From Actinomycetota bacterium (GTDB taxonomy: Bacteria; Actinomycetota; Acidimicrobiia; Spongiisociales; UBA5794): a stretch of DNA of 5,918 nt. Where the stretch lies: the NCBI GenBank assembly GCA_003648875.1, contig QMQC01000128.1, forward strand, positions 1 to 5,918, given 5' to 3'. Both the position numbers and the translations under genes were made by a program. The notes beneath the pieces are model-generated. The model did not search any database. It saw nothing but the letters and a program-made list of their open reading frames with translations, and was not told the DNA's origin. Shown here piece after piece: positions 5,537 to 5,918 of the stretch (position 1 is its first letter; every line of letters starts with the position of its first letter).

Positions 5537-5570
5537 CGCCACCAGAAGCCAGATTCTGACTTCTGGGGCG
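5537..5570 (+). terminator. Strong hairpin after map, probable operon terminator
   Basis: Twenty bases after the map stop, CGCC (5537-5540), a bulged A (5541) and CCAGAAG (5542-5548) pair with CTTCTGG (5560-5566) and GGCG (5567-5570). Inside, CAG (5550-5552) pairs with CTG (5556-5558) across ATT, with a C/A mismatch between the stems, giving about 14 base pairs. Only a weak ATTC follows instead of a T-run, as is common for putative actinobacterial terminators, so full termination is uncertain. The arms are built from the same repeat motif as the secY-adk array. Confidence 0.5.
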
Positions 5571-5580
5571 GATTCAAGCG

Positions 5581-5715
5581 GTGAGCGTGACGTTGTCGTT
5601 GAAGACTTCGGCTCGTGTTCTCCATTCGTGGGTCTTTCTTGGTCGCCGAATCGTCGGGGTTGCACGAGACACGACTATCGTCGTCGACATCGAGAGCGGG
5701 GAGGATCCCAAGTGA
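5581..5715 (+). CDS. Possible small protein of unknown function (44 residues)
   Basis: GTG 5581 opens a 44-residue frame ending at TGA 5713-5715. I do not recognise it. The sequence starts MSVTLSLKTSARVLHSW, continues GRRIVGVARDTTIVVDIE (residues 21-38) and ends SGEDPK. The second half looks like beta strands and there is no transmembrane segment or signal peptide. It is not IF-1, the expected neighbour of map. In its favour, the stop overlaps the start of the next gene in GTGA, and third codon positions are mostly G or C (30 of 44). Against it, the only ribosome-binding candidate (GGGGCGGA, 5565-5572) lies partly inside the preceding hairpin, and the frame is short. It could equally be the leader of the next gene. 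GTG 5587 is an alternative start. Confidence 0.35.
   Translation: MSVTLSLKTSARVLHSWVFLGRRIVGVARDTTIVVDIESGEDPK
5700..5704 (+). promoter_or_regulatory. Ribosome binding site of the gene at 5712
   Basis: GGAGG, a full match to the anti-Shine-Dalgarno sequence, sits seven bases before GTG 5712. It selects this GTG as the start over the internal ATG at 5760. Confidence 0.8.
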
Positions 5716-5918
5716 ACAAGAACCTGCGGATTTGGTTGCCTTGGATTGCCGTTGGCGTCATGGCCTTGATTCTCGCGTTCGTCCTCATCTCCGACGCTGG
5801 TGATGAGGATGTCGCAGCGGGTGACACCACCACGACGAGCGTCGAGCCGACCTCAACAGTTCCGGCAGCAACCACAACGCCCGCACCACCGGAGACCACA
5901 ACCCCGGCTCCACCGGAG
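5712..5918 (+). CDS. Membrane-anchored protein with Thr/Pro-rich stalk, N-terminal part (cut by window end)
   Basis: The frame is open from GTG 5712 to the window end, giving the first 69 residues. Residues 1-6 are basic (MNKNLR), followed by a single hydrophobic segment IWLPWIAVGVMALILAFVLI at 7-26. An acidic patch (DAGDEDVAAGD, about 28-38) comes next, then a Thr/Pro/Ala-rich tract containing TTTTS, PAATTTPAPPE and a repeated ETTTPAPPE-like unit. There is no clear signal-peptidase site (A-x-A) or lipobox Cys near the hydrophobic segment, so it is probably an uncleaved signal anchor with the C-terminus outside the membrane. The Thr/Pro tract would act as an extended linker to a domain beyond the window, so the function cannot be named. 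The start is supported by GGAGG at the right distance and by a GTGA overlap with the preceding small ORF. Confidence 0.8.
   Translation, partial: MNKNLRIWLPWIAVGVMALILAFVLISDAGDEDVAAGDTTTTSVEPTSTVPAATTTPAPPETTTPAPPE

Noticed and set aside
5615..5899. Alternative open frames on both strands (5615-5803 plus, 5675-5899 minus)
   Set aside because: Both overlap the GTG 5712 gene, which has a strong ribosome-binding site and a typical membrane-anchor sequence. Their translations look like frame shadows, and the valine/alanine/serine-rich minus product simply reflects the Thr/Pro codon repeats.
1..5918. Search for CRISPR arrays, tRNA/rRNA genes, toxin-antitoxin or defence genes
   Set aside because: No direct repeats with regular spacers, no tRNA-like cloverleaf and no such gene families were seen. 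The window is a housekeeping operon apart from its intergenic repeats and the uncharacterised 3' end.

Overview
The window is the downstream part of a bacterial spc ribosomal-protein operon, all on the + strand. The order is 3' end of rpsH (S8), rplF (L6), rplR (L18), rpsE (S5), rpmD (L30), rplO (L15), secY, adk, map. A small unrecognised ORF and the start of a membrane-anchored protein with a Thr/Pro-rich stalk follow. The moderately high GC content, the short Mycobacterium-type adenylate kinase, the long Arg/Gly-rich N-terminal extension on S5 and the Thr/Pro-rich extracytoplasmic linker suggest an actinobacterium. An Acidimicrobiia-like lineage is possible, but that placement is inference and needs a phylogeny.

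From 1 to 2506 the six ribosomal-protein genes are tightly packed. rplF/rplR share ATGA, rpmD/rplO share one base, and the other gaps are 1 to 9 bases. This is a co-transcribed, translationally coupled block. A 59-base gap with a small hairpin leads into secY (2566-3873), which encodes the membrane channel subunit of the Sec translocon. A 128-base gap before adk (4002-4559) holds an array of five perfect 7-base units, GTCNGAA, inside an 11-bp direct repeat.

Between adk and map (4728-5516) the whole spacer is occupied by what looks like a small non-coding mobile element (MITE-like, 4556-4720). It has about 20-bp imperfect terminal inverted repeats ending in CTAG, a subterminal repeat and internal hairpins. 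Removing it and one CTAG copy would leave adk and map 7 bases apart, so it appears to have inserted exactly at the adk stop codon and split a once-tight gene pair. This is the most interesting feature of the window.

After map there is a strong hairpin (5537-5570), a likely end of the operon. It contains the same GTCNGAA-type repeat in inverted orientation. The usual actinobacterial continuation (infA, rpmJ, rpsM) is not seen. Instead there is a possible 44-residue ORF (5581-5715), overlapped by a GTG-started gene with a clear Shine-Dalgarno sequence (5712 to beyond the window end) for a single-pass membrane protein.

Together the recognised genes make ribosome parts, the protein-export channel, nucleotide homeostasis (Adk) and N-terminal methionine removal (Map). 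I see no novel defence or metabolic system here. The novelty lies in the intergenic repeats.
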